A program made the translations under genes and the position numbers. From Roseovarius salinarum (GTDB taxonomy: Bacteria; Pseudomonadota; Alphaproteobacteria; Rhodobacterales; Rhodobacteraceae): DNA of 64,000 bases. The stretch's first letter is position 1. Every line of letters begins with the position of its first letter. The stretch spans positions 62,001 to 126,000 of the forward strand of contig NZ_PHNT01000005.1 in NCBI RefSeq assembly GCF_002834145.1. Reading direction: 5' to 3'. Positions 30,417-39,054 of this stretch are shown in pieces. The notes beneath the pieces were generated by a model. The model made no database searches. It had not been told where the DNA came from and saw only the letters and a list, made by a program, of their open reading frames with translations.

Positions 30417-31000
30417 GTCTTGGCCTTCTGTCCCAGTGAGGTGTCGAGGTAGGCGAGCAGCACGTCGATCGCCGCGTCGGGATCCAGCGGCTCGGCACGC
30501 AGCGCCTGGCGGATGTAAAGGCCGTCGATCATCGCGGCCATTCCGCGCGTCAGCGTGAGCGCCTGCGGGCCGGCCAGCTGACGAAACGCGAACAGCAGGT
30601 TCGACCGCAGACGCGTCTGGTAGACGTGCAGCAGCCGCCGCGCGGCAGGCGATTTCTGCGCCTGCACGTAGAAATTCAGCCACGCCGCAACCGTTTCCGG
30701 GCGGAACTGCGCGGGGGCGAAACTGGCGCGCACCACCGCTTCGATCCGCTGGCGCGGCGATTTGGCCATCGCCAGCGCGCCGCGCACCTCGGCGCCGTAG
30801 AGCGTCAGGATGTGGCGCATTGCGGCAGCGAAGATCTGTTCCTTCGACCCGAAATAGTGATGCGCCAGCGCGCTGGACATGCCGGCCCGCTTGGCGATTT
30901 GGCTGACCGTCACGTCGAGCGTTCCGCGCGCGCCGATCTCGTGGATCGTCGCCTCCACGAGGGCAGTGCGGCGTATCGGTTCCATCCCCTGCTTCGGCAT
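30413..31000 (-). CDS. betI: TetR-family repressor BetI
   Basis: A 195-residue TetR protein with an N-terminal HTH ([20 protein letters not shown], then [20 protein letters not shown]). The ligand domain carries [20 protein letters not shown] and [11 protein letters not shown], typical of BetI, the choline-responsive repressor of bet genes. GAGGA lies five bases before the ATG. A 20-base dyad 42 bases upstream of the start is the likely operator. Confidence 0.95.
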   Translation of the reverse strand: MPKQGMEPIRRTALVEATIHEIGARGTLDVTVSQIAKRAGMSSALAHHYFGSKEQIFAAAMRHILTLYGAEVRGALAMAKSPRQRIEAVVRASFAPAQFRPETVAAWLNFYVQAQKSPAARRLLHVYQTRLRSNLLFAFRQLAGPQALTLTRGMAAMIDGLYIRQALRAEPLDPDAAIDVLLAYLDTSLGQKAKT

Positions 31001-31042
31001 GTCGTTCCTCGGGCGGTTGTTGCCACGAAGGCCTATCCATGT

Positions 31043-31062
31043 TTAATTGACTCGTCAATCAA
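31043..31062. promoter_or_regulatory. BetI-like operator
   Basis: TTAATTGAC and GTCAATCAA flank TC, giving two 9-base half-sites that match at 8 of 9 positions as an inverted repeat. It lies 42 bases upstream of the betI start. BetI operators in other Proteobacteria are similar AT-rich TTGA/TCAA dyads. Confidence 0.65.
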
Positions 31063-31091
31063 CAAACGGAGGAGACTCCAAGCGACATTCC

Positions 31092-31104
31092 GTTTCGTCG
31101 AAAC
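31092..31104. promoter_or_regulatory. Perfect 13-base dyad in the betI intergenic region
   Basis: GTTTCG-T-CGAAAC is a perfect inverted repeat about 200 bases upstream of the orphan binding-protein gene and 30 bases from the BetI dyad. It could be a second operator; the regulator is unknown. Confidence 0.35.
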
Positions 31105-31304
31105 GACATAATGGCGTTGCGCGTCATCGGTTCGTCATACTAACCTTTGACAGTGCGCCAGCCCGCATGGTCCCGAAAGCGAACCGCGATCGGACCGCGC
31201 GGCAACGGCCGGCCCGGGAAAACCTTCGCGCGAGGCACTGCTTGACGTGGTGGCCAACCGCCGACCGGAGCCGAAGACAGAACAACTGACCAGGGAGACA
31301 TCAT

Positions 31305-32861
31305 ATGTCCATCATCCGAAACGGCACACTCAACAGGCGCCGCTTCCTGCAAACCACGGCCGCCGGCGCGGCCGCCGCGACCCTGCCCCTGGGTGGCATG
31401 GCACGGGCCGAGCCCAAGCGCGGCGGGCACCTTCGCGTGGCCAAGGGCCACGGCCAGACGACCGACACGCTCGATCCCGGCCAGTGGGAAAACGGCTACA
31501 TGCTTGCCCTCGGCTTCGGCATCCACGGCTATCTGACCGAGGTCGCCGCCGACGGCAGCCTCGTGCCGCAACTGGCCGAAAGCTGGGAAGCTTCCGACGA
31601 CGCCTCGGTCTGGCGCGTCAAGCTGCGCAAGGGCGTGACCTTCCATTCGGGCAAGCCGGTGACGGTCGATGACGTGGTCGCCTCGATCAACCACCACCGC
31701 GGCGAGGACTCGACCTCGGCCGCCGGGCCGATCGTCCAGCCGATCACCGAGATCACGACCGAAGGCGACGACACGGTGGTCTTCAAGCTCGAGGGCGGCA
31801 ACGCCGACTTCCCCTTCATCCTGAGCGACTACCACCTCGCGATCTGCCCGGCCAAGGACGGCGGCATCGACTGGCAATCCGGCGACGGCTGCGGCAGCTA
31901 CAAGCTGGTCGAGTTCAACCCCGGCGTCACCTCGCGCTTCGAACGCAACGAGAACCACTGGCGCGACGACGTCGCCTGGGTCGACAGTTGCGAGATGCTG
32001 TCGATCGTGGACCAGAACGCGCGCACGACCGCGCTGGTCTCCGGCGACGTGCACGCGATCGACCGCGTGGACCTCAAGGCGGCCGACCTGCTGGGCCGCA
32101 AGCCCGGCGTGACCGTGGAGACGCTCGCGGGGACCCAGCACTACACCTTCGCCATGGACACCCGCGCCGACCCGTTCGCCGACAACAACGTCCGCCAGGC
32201 GCTGAAATACGGCGTCAACCGGCAGGAACTGGTCGACAAGATCCTGTTCGGCTACGGCTCGGTCGGCAATGATCACCCGATCGGTCAGAACCAGCGCTTC
32301 TACAATTCCGAACTGGAGCAGAAGACCTACGACCCCGACAAGGCCAAGTGGTATCTCAAGCAGGCCGGTCTCGACAGCGTCTCGGTCGCCCTGCATGCCT
32401 CCTCCGCGGCGTTCTCGGGCGCGGTGGACGCCGCGACCCTCTTCCAGAACTCCGCCAAGGAGGCCGGGATCGACATCAAGGTCGTGCGCGAGCCCAAGGA
32501 CGGCTACTGGTCCGACGTCTGGATGAAGAAGCCGTTCTCGGCCGTCTACTGGGGCGGTCGCCCGGTCGCCGACCAGATGTTCTCCACCGCCTACAAGTGC
32601 GGGGCATCGTGGAACGACAGCTTCTGGTGCAACGACCGCTTCGAGGAACTGCTTGTCAAGGCGCGTGCCGAGCTTGACCAGGACAAGCGCCGCGAGATGT
32701 ACTGGGAGATGCAGGATATCGTCGCCAATCAGGGCGGCGTCATCATCCCGATGTTCGCCAATTACGTGCACGCCAAGACCGATGAGGTGGCGCACGGCGA
32801 GATGGCGTCGAACTGGGAGATGGACGGCGAGCGCTGGATGGAACGCTGGTGGATGACCTGA
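31305..32861 (+). CDS. Tat-exported ABC transporter substrate-binding protein, family 5 (orphan)
   Basis: A 518-residue solute-binding protein family 5 member. The Tat signal is LNRRRFLQTTAAGAAAATLP. The mature part has the SBP_5 pattern: DTLDPGQWENGYM, VAADGSLVPQLAESWEASDD, VWRVKLRKGVTFHSGKPVTV and NVRQALKYGVNRQELVDKIL. Members usually bind di/oligopeptides but also other solutes. No permease or ATPase for it lies next to it; choXWV is downstream but of a different (proU) type. Its place between betI and choX suggests a link to choline or betaine, or use of a permease elsewhere such as the one at 44286-48115. Confidence 0.9.
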   Translation: MSIIRNGTLNRRRFLQTTAAGAAAATLPLGGMARAEPKRGGHLRVAKGHGQTTDTLDPGQWENGYMLALGFGIHGYLTEVAADGSLVPQLAESWEASDDASVWRVKLRKGVTFHSGKPVTVDDVVASINHHRGEDSTSAAGPIVQPITEITTEGDDTVVFKLEGGNADFPFILSDYHLAICPAKDGGIDWQSGDGCGSYKLVEFNPGVTSRFERNENHWRDDVAWVDSCEMLSIVDQNARTTALVSGDVHAIDRVDLKAADLLGRKPGVTVETLAGTQHYTFAMDTRADPFADNNVRQALKYGVNRQELVDKILFGYGSVGNDHPIGQNQRFYNSELEQKTYDPDKAKWYLKQAGLDSVSVALHASSAAFSGAVDAATLFQNSAKEAGIDIKVVREPKDGYWSDVWMKKPFSAVYWGGRPVADQMFSTAYKCGASWNDSFWCNDRFEELLVKARAELDQDKRREMYWEMQDIVANQGGVIIPMFANYVHAKTDEVAHGEMASNWEMDGERWMERWWMT

Positions 32862-32895
32862 CCGGCGGTTTCCGTTAACCTCGCACGACAAGACC

Positions 32896-32918
32896 GCGCC
32901 GGCGCACCGCGCCGGCGC
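32896..32918 (+). terminator. Hairpin after the orphan binding-protein gene
   Basis: Two copies of GCGCCGGCGC (32896-32905 and 32909-32918) separated by ACC form a 10-base-pair stem. With its preceding ACC, each is also one unit of a 13-base tandem repeat (32893-32918). There is no T tract. It separates the orphan gene from choX. Confidence 0.5.
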
Positions 32919-32959
32919 AGCCACATCAAGACCAGACACCGACAACGGGAGAGACCGCC

Positions 32960-33886
32960 ATGACACTGAAATCCGCGCTTTCCGCCCTGGCCCTCGTGGC
33001 CGCGAGCCCCGCGCTGGCCGCCGACTGCGACACCGTCACCTTCTCGGACGTGGGCTGGACCGACATCACCTCGACCACCGCCGCAACGACCACCGTGCTC
33101 GAGGCGCTGGGATACGACACCGAGACCAAGGTGCTGTCGGTGCCGGTGACCTATACCTCGCTGGCCGAGGGCGACATAGACGTGTTCCTGGGCAACTGGA
33201 TGCCCACGATGGAGGGCGACATCGCCCCCTACCGCGAGGCCGGCACCGTCGATACCGTGCGCGCCAACCTCGAGGGCGCGAAGTACACGCTGGCCACCAA
33301 CGCCGAGGGCGCCGAGCTGGGCATCACCAGTTTCGGTGACATCGCCGAGCACGGCGAGGCGCTCGACTACACCATCTACGGCATCGAGCCGGGCAACGAC
33401 GGCAACCGCCTGATCATGGAGATGATCGAGGAGAACGCCTTCGGACTCGAGGACTTCGAGGTCAAGGAAAGCTCCGAACAGGGGATGCTGGCACAGGTCG
33501 GCCGCGCCACCCGCCGCGACGAACCGATCGTCTTCCTCGGGTGGGAGCCGCACCCGATGAACGCCAAGTACGACATGACCTACCTGACCGGCGGTGACGA
33601 CTGGTTCGGGCCCAACCTGGGCGGCGCGACGGTCTACACCAACACCACAGCCGGCTACGTCGAGGAATGCCCCAACGTCGGCCAGTTCCTGAAGAACCTG
33701 AAGTTCACGCTGGCCATGGAAAACGAGATCATGGGCGCGATCCTCAACGACGGCGCCGATCCCGACGCCGCCGCGGAAGCATGGCTCAAGGAAAACCCCG
33801 ACGTTCTCGGCCCCTGGCTCGACGGCGTGACCACCCGCGATGGCGGCGACGCGATGAAGACCGTCAAGGCCAGCCTCGGGATGTAA
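32960..33886 (+). CDS. choX: Choline ABC transporter substrate-binding protein
   Basis: A 308-residue periplasmic protein of the OpuAC type with a signal peptide (MTLKSALSALALVAASPALA). It shows VTFSDVGWTDITSTTAATTT, IDVFLGNWMPTMEGDI, YTIYGIEPGNDGNRLIMEMI and FLGWEPHPMNAKYDMTYLTG. The Trp and Asp residues of the ChoX aromatic cage fall in these blocks. It starts the choX-choW-choV run downstream of the bet locus. A strong stem-loop follows the gene, likely to keep the binding protein more abundant than the permease. Confidence 0.94.
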   Translation: MTLKSALSALALVAASPALAADCDTVTFSDVGWTDITSTTAATTTVLEALGYDTETKVLSVPVTYTSLAEGDIDVFLGNWMPTMEGDIAPYREAGTVDTVRANLEGAKYTLATNAEGAELGITSFGDIAEHGEALDYTIYGIEPGNDGNRLIMEMIEENAFGLEDFEVKESSEQGMLAQVGRATRRDEPIVFLGWEPHPMNAKYDMTYLTGGDDWFGPNLGGATVYTNTTAGYVEECPNVGQFLKNLKFTLAMENEIMGAILNDGADPDAAAEAWLKENPDVLGPWLDGVTTRDGGDAMKTVKASLGM

Positions 33887-33953
33887 ATGCCACGGCCCAT
33901 CCCCCTGGCTGTTCCCCGGTCACGGGGGGCGCCGGGAAAGGGCCCGGCACCCC

Positions 33954-33981
33954 GTCTGCGCGCTCATGGAGGCGCGCAGAC
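33954..33981 (+). terminator. Intercistronic stem-loop between choX and choW
   Basis: GTCTGCGCGC (33954-33963) and GCGCGCAGAC (33972-33981) form a perfect 10-base-pair stem with an 8-base loop. A smaller hairpin, GCCGGG-N6-CCCGGC, precedes it at 33931-33948. Without a T tract it is more likely an mRNA-stabilising or partly terminating element than a full terminator. Confidence 0.6.
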
Positions 33982-34054
33982 AGCGATGTAAGGTCTGGCC
34001 CGATCGGCGGGCCGGCCTCGGCCCCGCCCCTTCCCCAGGAAAAGCAGCGCGCGC

Positions 34055-34894
34055 ATGAACTGGCTCACCGACCGCAAGATCCCCATCGGCGACGGCGCCG
34101 AGGCGTTTTTCCTCTGGCTTCAGGACAACGCCGCCTGGGCCTTCGACAGCCTCGCCATCGCCATGGAAACACTGATCGAGGCCTTCCTCTGGGTGCTGCA
34201 AACCCCGCATCCGCTGATCATCGGCGCGATCTTCGTCGCCCTGACCTGGGTGTTCCAGCGCAACTGGAAGACCTGCCTGTTCGTCGGGCTGGGGTTCCTG
34301 TTCATCCTCAACCAGGACTACTGGGAGGAAACCACCGAAAGCCTCACCCTGGTGCTGTCGGCCTGCGTTTTCTGCATGGGGCTGGGCGTGCCCATCGGCA
34401 TCGCCGCGGCACACCGCCCCGCGCTCTACCGCGGGCTGCGCCCGGTGCTCGACCTGATGCAGACGCTGCCGCCCTTCGTCTACCTGATCCCGGCGATCGT
34501 CTTCTTCGGGATCGGCATGGTGCCCGGGCTGATCGCGACGGTGATCTTCGTCGTGCCCGCGCCGATCCGGCTGACACACCTCGGCATCTCGTCCACCCCC
34601 ACCCCGCTGCTGGAGGCCGCGCAGGCCTTCGGCGCGACCCGCCGGCAGGTGCTGTTCAAGGTCGAACTGCCCTACGCCCTGCCGCAGATCATGGCAGGCC
34701 TGAACCAGACGATCATGCTGTCGCTGTCGATGGTCGTGATCGCCGCGCTGGTGGGCGCCGACGGCTTGGGCGTGCCGGTGCTGCGCGCCATCAACACCGT
34801 CAACATCGCCCTGGGGTTCGAGGGCGGGCTCATCATCGTCGTTGTGGCCATCATGCTCGACCGGATGCTCAGGCTGGAGCGCGGCAATGACTGA
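34055..34894 (+). CDS. choW: Choline ABC transporter permease
   Basis: A 279-residue ProW-like inner membrane permease with five to six membrane spans (for example LIIGAIFVALTWVFQ and VYLIPAIVFFGIGMVPGLIA). The cytoplasmic coupling motif is EAAQAFGATRRQVLFKVELP. It is the membrane part of the choline importer with ChoX and ChoV. The stop overlaps choV by eight bases. Confidence 0.94.
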   Translation: MNWLTDRKIPIGDGAEAFFLWLQDNAAWAFDSLAIAMETLIEAFLWVLQTPHPLIIGAIFVALTWVFQRNWKTCLFVGLGFLFILNQDYWEETTESLTLVLSACVFCMGLGVPIGIAAAHRPALYRGLRPVLDLMQTLPPFVYLIPAIVFFGIGMVPGLIATVIFVVPAPIRLTHLGISSTPTPLLEAAQAFGATRRQVLFKVELPYALPQIMAGLNQTIMLSLSMVVIAALVGADGLGVPVLRAINTVNIALGFEGGLIIVVVAIMLDRMLRLERGND

Positions 34895-35921
34895 CACGGT
34901 TGTCTTCGACTCCGTCTCGATCGTGTTCGGCGACCATCCCGAGGCCGCGTTGCCGCTGATGGACAGGGGCCAGGACCGGGCGTCGATCCAGGCCAACACC
35001 GGCCAGGTGCTTGGAGTGCACGACTGTGACCTCACGGTGGCACAGGGCGAGATCGTGGTGCTCATGGGGCTGTCGGGCTCGGGCAAGTCGACTCTGCTGC
35101 GCGCGGTCAACGGTCTGAACCCTGTGACCCGCGGCGCAGTGCGCGTGAACGACGGCGATCGGATGGTCGACGTCACCACCGCCGATCCGGCCACGCTGCG
35201 CCGCCTGCGCCAGCACCACGTGGCGATGGTGTTCCAGCAGTTCGGCCTTCTGCCGTGGCGCACAGTGCGCGAGAACGTCGGGCTGGGCCTCGAACTCGCC
35301 GGGCTGGGCCGGGACGAGCGCGACGCACGCGTGGCCCGGCAGCTCGATCTCGTGGGGCTGGCCGACTGGGGCGACCGGCGGGTCAGCGAACTGTCGGGCG
35401 GCATGCAGCAGCGCGTGGGCCTGGCCCGTGCCTTCGCCACCGACGCGCCGATCCTGCTGATGGACGAACCCTTCTCGGCACTCGACCCGCTGATCCGCAC
35501 CCACCTGCAGGACGAGCTGCTCGAGTTGCAGGATCAGCTCTCGCGCACCATCGTCTTCGTCAGCCACGACCTGGACGAGGCGTTCAAGCTGGGCGACCGG
35601 ATCGCCATCATGGAAGGCGGGCGCATCGTGCAGTGCGGCACCCCGCAGGAGATCTTCACCAACCCCGAGACGGAGTATGTCGCCGAGTTCGTGGCACACA
35701 TGAACCCGCTGGGCGTGCTGTGTGCACGCGACGTGATGCGCCCCGACGGCGGGGCCGGCGCCCCGCCCGAGATCACCGTGCCCCCCGACGCCACCATCAA
35801 GCGTGTCATGGAAGCCGCGCGCGACCACGAGGACACGGTCGGCGTGATGGACGGCGGCCGGCTTCTGGGCCGCATCTCCCGCAACGACATCCTGGCCAAG
35901 CTGCTGGACCCGCGCGGCTGA
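34887..35921 (+). CDS. choV: Choline ABC transporter ATP-binding protein
   Basis: A 344-residue ProV-like ATPase. Walker A is GLSGSGKSTLLRAV, the signature SELSGGMQQRVGLARAF, Walker B ILLMDEPFSALDPL, and the switch His is in VFVSHDLDEAFKLG. The C-terminal 70 residues retain CBS-like sequence (VPPDATIKRVMEAA, then GRISRNDILAKLL). ATG 34887 lies inside the end of choW. Confidence 0.95.
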   Translation: MTDTVVFDSVSIVFGDHPEAALPLMDRGQDRASIQANTGQVLGVHDCDLTVAQGEIVVLMGLSGSGKSTLLRAVNGLNPVTRGAVRVNDGDRMVDVTTADPATLRRLRQHHVAMVFQQFGLLPWRTVRENVGLGLELAGLGRDERDARVARQLDLVGLADWGDRRVSELSGGMQQRVGLARAFATDAPILLMDEPFSALDPLIRTHLQDELLELQDQLSRTIVFVSHDLDEAFKLGDRIAIMEGGRIVQCGTPQEIFTNPETEYVAEFVAHMNPLGVLCARDVMRPDGGAGAPPEITVPPDATIKRVMEAARDHEDTVGVMDGGRLLGRISRNDILAKLLDPRG

Positions 35922-35942
35922 TCCCGGGGCTGCCGGGGCGAA

Positions 35943-36848
35943 TTATTCCTGCGCGGCGGGCACCGGCGGCGCCACCGTCCGGCGCCGCAGCCGCGCCTCG
36001 CGCCAGGTGATGAAGCTCACCGCGCCCACGATCACCACGCCGCCCAGCACGACCCACGGGTCGACGCCTTCGTCGAAGACCAGCGCGCCCAGCGCCACCG
36101 CCCAGACGAGTTGCAGGAAGGTGACCGGCTGCGTGACCGTCAGCGGCGCGGCGCGGAAGGCCAGCGTCATGGTATAGTGCCCGCCGGTGGCCAGGCAGGC
36201 CACCCCGAAGAGGATCAGCAGCTCCCAACCGGTGGGCATCACCCAGTTCAGCGCGGCCAGCGGCGCGAGCCCCGCGGTGACGGTCAGCGAAAGCATGGCG
36301 ACGACCACGCCGGGGCCGCTGTCGTCCGAGGAGATCTTGGCCAGCAGGTAGGAGGCGCCGAAGAACATCGCCGTGAAAACCATCGCGAGGTGCCCGGCCC
36401 CCACCTCGCGGAACCCCGGCCGCAGGATGATGAGCGCGCCCAGCAGCGCGGCGGCCACCGCGAGCAGCCGGCGCGCGGCAAGCCGCTCGCCCAGGAACAG
36501 CGCGGCGCCCAAAGTCACGTAGATGGGCGAGAGGTAGTTCATCGCCGTGACATCCGCGATCGGGATCCTTGCCATGGCGAAAAACCACAGCGCCACGGCC
36601 GCCGTGTGCGCGGCGCCGCGCAGCCCGAAAAGCCGAAGCTGGCGCCGCGTCAGCCGCAGCCGCCGCAGCTTCTCCAGTATCGGCAGGAAGAAGACAAGGC
36701 CCATTGCGTAGCGCAGGAACGCCGCCTCGGCCGCCGGAACCCGGGTGCCCAGCGTCTTGACCAGCGCCTGAACGCCGACGAAGAACAGCCCGGTGACCAC
36801 CATCCAGAAGACGCCGAGCGCGGGTTTTGCGGTGCTGTCGGGAATCAT
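35943..36848 (-). CDS. EamA-family DMT transporter
   Basis: A 301-residue protein with ten predicted spans in two EamA halves (first half ending LGALIILRPGFREVGAGHLA, second ending VLGGVVIVGAVSFITWREAR). The motif AMNYLSPIYVTLGAALFLGE is typical. These transporters export or import small metabolites; the substrate cannot be read from sequence. ATG 36848 is chosen as the first Met before the first span; the longer open frame lacks coding character. Convergent with choV, 21 bases apart. Confidence 0.88.
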   Translation of the reverse strand: MIPDSTAKPALGVFWMVVTGLFFVGVQALVKTLGTRVPAAEAAFLRYAMGLVFFLPILEKLRRLRLTRRQLRLFGLRGAAHTAAVALWFFAMARIPIADVTAMNYLSPIYVTLGAALFLGERLAARRLLAVAAALLGALIILRPGFREVGAGHLAMVFTAMFFGASYLLAKISSDDSGPGVVVAMLSLTVTAGLAPLAALNWVMPTGWELLILFGVACLATGGHYTMTLAFRAAPLTVTQPVTFLQLVWAVALGALVFDEGVDPWVVLGGVVIVGAVSFITWREARLRRRTVAPPVPAAQE

Positions 36849-37016
36849 GGCCGCATTAAGCGCATGGCGGGCGGCAATGTCGAGGGACCGCGCCGCACAG
36901 GGGGCGGCGCGACGGCGCACAGGCCGGATGGAACCGGTGGCCGGCGCCAGAACGGCGCCGAAAGCTGCAAAGCTGGAGCCGCCGCAAGCGCACAAGGGGC
37001 ATGACAGCCGCCGGCG

Positions 37017-37610
37017 TCAGCCTGCCAGAAGCTTCGCGGCGATCGCCCACATGGTCAGCCCCACGACAAGGTCGAGCACCCGCCAGCTTTGCGGCCGGCG
37101 GAACAGCGGGGCAAGCCCGCGCGCCCCGTAGCCCAGTGCGAAGAAAAAGACGAAACTGGCCGCGACGGCGCCCGCGCCGAAGGCCAGCCTGTCGGCGTAT
37201 TGCGCCGAGACCGAGCCCAGCAGCACGACGGTGTCGAGGTAGACATGCGGGTTCAGCCAGGTCAGCGCGAGGCAGGTCAGCAGCGCCCGGCGCAGGCTGC
37301 CGGTGCCGGTCCCGGCCTCCATCACCTCGCCACCGCGCCAGGCGGCCCAAAGGTTGCGCAGCCCGTACCAGACCAGGAACGCCGCGCCGCCGAACCGCAT
37401 GACCACCTCCAGCCCCGGAACCGCGCGGGCCAGCGCGCCGAAGCCCGCCACGCCCGCGCTGACCAGCACCGCGTCGGACAGCGCGCAGGTCAGGACCACG
37501 GCCAGGACGTGTTCGCGCCGCAGCCCCTGCCGCAGGACAAAGGCATTCTGCGCCCCGATGGCCAGGATCAGCGAGAACCCCAACGCGAATCCCGCCAGTG
37601 CCGCCTGCAT
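37017..37610 (-). CDS. LysE/ArgO-family amino acid exporter
   Basis: A 197-residue, six-span LysE-superfamily protein. The start MQAALAGFALGFSLILAIGA with QNAFVLRQGLRREHVLAVVL, plus LALTWLNPHVYLDTVVLLGS, are closest to LysE/ArgO exporters of lysine and arginine rather than the RhtB branch. It starts 27 bases after the end of the ABC1 kinase gene, on the same strand. Confidence 0.9.
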   Translation of the reverse strand: MQAALAGFALGFSLILAIGAQNAFVLRQGLRREHVLAVVLTCALSDAVLVSAGVAGFGALARAVPGLEVVMRFGGAAFLVWYGLRNLWAAWRGGEVMEAGTGTGSLRRALLTCLALTWLNPHVYLDTVVLLGSVSAQYADRLAFGAGAVAASFVFFFALGYGARGLAPLFRRPQSWRVLDLVVGLTMWAIAAKLLAG

Positions 37611-37637
37611 GTTGCCCCCCGTGGTCTGCCGCGCCTT

Positions 37638-39002
37638 TCAGACACCACGCGGCGCGGGGGCGCAAGCCCGCGGGTCGTCGGGCATCGCGTAGGGCGCCAT
37701 GATCGCGTCAAGGTCCACGCGCGCGCCCAGCCGGCAGGCCAGCAGGTAAAGCCCCGCGGCCTTGCGCTGCAGCAGCAGGGCGTCGGTTGGCGGCACCGGC
37801 GCACCCTGCGGCGTGCGCCCCAGCGCCAGCCCGGCGCGATGCATCCGCGCGATCAGGTCGCTGCGCGCGAAGTCGAACGATCCGGTGGCGCGCAACGGGG
37901 CGCTCGCCATCCGTGCCATGTCGATCAGCGTTTCACGCAGTGCGTCCGGCGTGCCGTCCGAAAGGTAGCCGGCGGCACGCATCGCCGCGGCCAGCCGATC
38001 GCGCCCGCCGTCACGCGCCGCCTGCAGAAGCTGCCGGAACACCGCCACCCGCTCGGGCGTGAACCGCTGCGTGGCGCCGAAATCCAGCAGCACGATGGCG
38101 CCGGTTTCGGGATCGAAGCGGTAGTTGGCGAAATTGGGGTCGGTCTGAACGAGCTCGAACCCGAACACCTCGTGGCAGGCCAGCCGCAGCAAGCGCCCGG
38201 CCAGGTCGTCGCGCAGCGACTGGGGTGCGTCACCGGCCAGCGCCTCCAGCGGCGTGCCGGGCATGAAATCCATCGCCAGCACGTCGCGCGTCGTCAGATC
38301 GGCGTGCACCCGCGGCACGGCAAAGCCCGGATCGTCGGCCAGCAGCGTGCCCATCTGCCGCAGGTTTTCGGCCTCGGCCTCGTAGTCGGCCTCGGCCAGA
38401 AGCTGCGCGCGCGCCTCGTCCAGCAGGATGTCGAGGTCCACGCCTTCGGGCAGAACGCGCGCCACGCGGATCAGCGCGCCGAGGTTGCGCAGGTCGCTGC
38501 CGATGCTGTCGCGCACGCCCGGGTACTGGACCTTGACCGCCAGGTCGCGCCCGTCGCGGGTGCGCGCCCGGTGCACCTGCCCGATCGAGGCGGCGGCGAC
38601 GGGGCGCACCTCGAACCGGGCGAAACGGCCGCGCCAGTCCGCCCCCCAGTTGGCCGCCAGCACGCGGTCGAGCTGCCGCGGCGGCATGAAGTCCGCCTGA
38701 TCGCGCAGCCGGTCGAACACCGCGGCGATCTCGGGCGGCAGGATGTCGCCGGCTTCCATAGACAGAAGCTGGCCCAGCTTCATCGCGGCCCCGCGCATCC
38801 GCGCCAGCTCGGACGCGACGCGCGCCGCGTTGGCAGGCGTCAGCACGAGGTCCGACAGGCCCGGCCGGCGCCCGCGGGCCAGGTCGCCCGCGCCGCGCAG
38901 CGCCGCGCTGCCCGCGATCCCGCCTGCCACGCCGCCCAGACGGCCCAGCCTGGCCAGCCGTCCGCGCGGCACCGCCCGGCCCGTGTCGTTGCTTTCTGGC
39001 AT
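37638..39002 (-). CDS. ABC1/UbiB-family atypical kinase
   Basis: A 454-residue ABC1 (ADCK/AarF) protein. The family KxGQ motif is RGAAMKLGQLLSMEAGD. The ATP-binding part has ASIGQVHRARTRDGRDLAVK with VQYPG, and the catalytic segment is FGFELVQTDPNFANYRF, followed by the metal-binding VLLDFGATQRF. Family members support ubiquinone biosynthesis or lipid handling. Unlike UbiB there is no clear C-terminal membrane anchor, so a soluble second paralogue is likely. Confidence 0.9.
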   Translation of the reverse strand: MPESNDTGRAVPRGRLARLGRLGGVAGGIAGSAALRGAGDLARGRRPGLSDLVLTPANAARVASELARMRGAAMKLGQLLSMEAGDILPPEIAAVFDRLRDQADFMPPRQLDRVLAANWGADWRGRFARFEVRPVAAASIGQVHRARTRDGRDLAVKVQYPGVRDSIGSDLRNLGALIRVARVLPEGVDLDILLDEARAQLLAEADYEAEAENLRQMGTLLADDPGFAVPRVHADLTTRDVLAMDFMPGTPLEALAGDAPQSLRDDLAGRLLRLACHEVFGFELVQTDPNFANYRFDPETGAIVLLDFGATQRFTPERVAVFRQLLQAARDGGRDRLAAAMRAAGYLSDGTPDALRETLIDMARMASAPLRATGSFDFARSDLIARMHRAGLALGRTPQGAPVPPTDALLLQRKAAGLYLLACRLGARVDLDAIMAPYAMPDDPRACAPAPRGV

Positions 39003-39054
39003 TCGTGTCCCCCTGCCCGCGCCCTGAGCGGGAAAACCTAGGGCAAGCGGGGCG

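Larger units (their letters stand above)
31001..31304. other. Divergent regulatory region, betI to orphan binding-protein gene
   Basis: A 304-base region without a coding sequence. It holds the BetI-like dyad at 31043-31062 and a second short perfect dyad at 31092-31104. TTGACA at 31148-31153 has no matching -10. No other element was identified. It must carry the promoters for betICBA and for the gene at 31305. Confidence 0.6.

Noticed and set aside
34842-34886. Longer N-terminus for choV
   Set aside because: It reads as a Cys/Trp-rich shadow of the choW end; ATG 34887 gives the normal ProV start.
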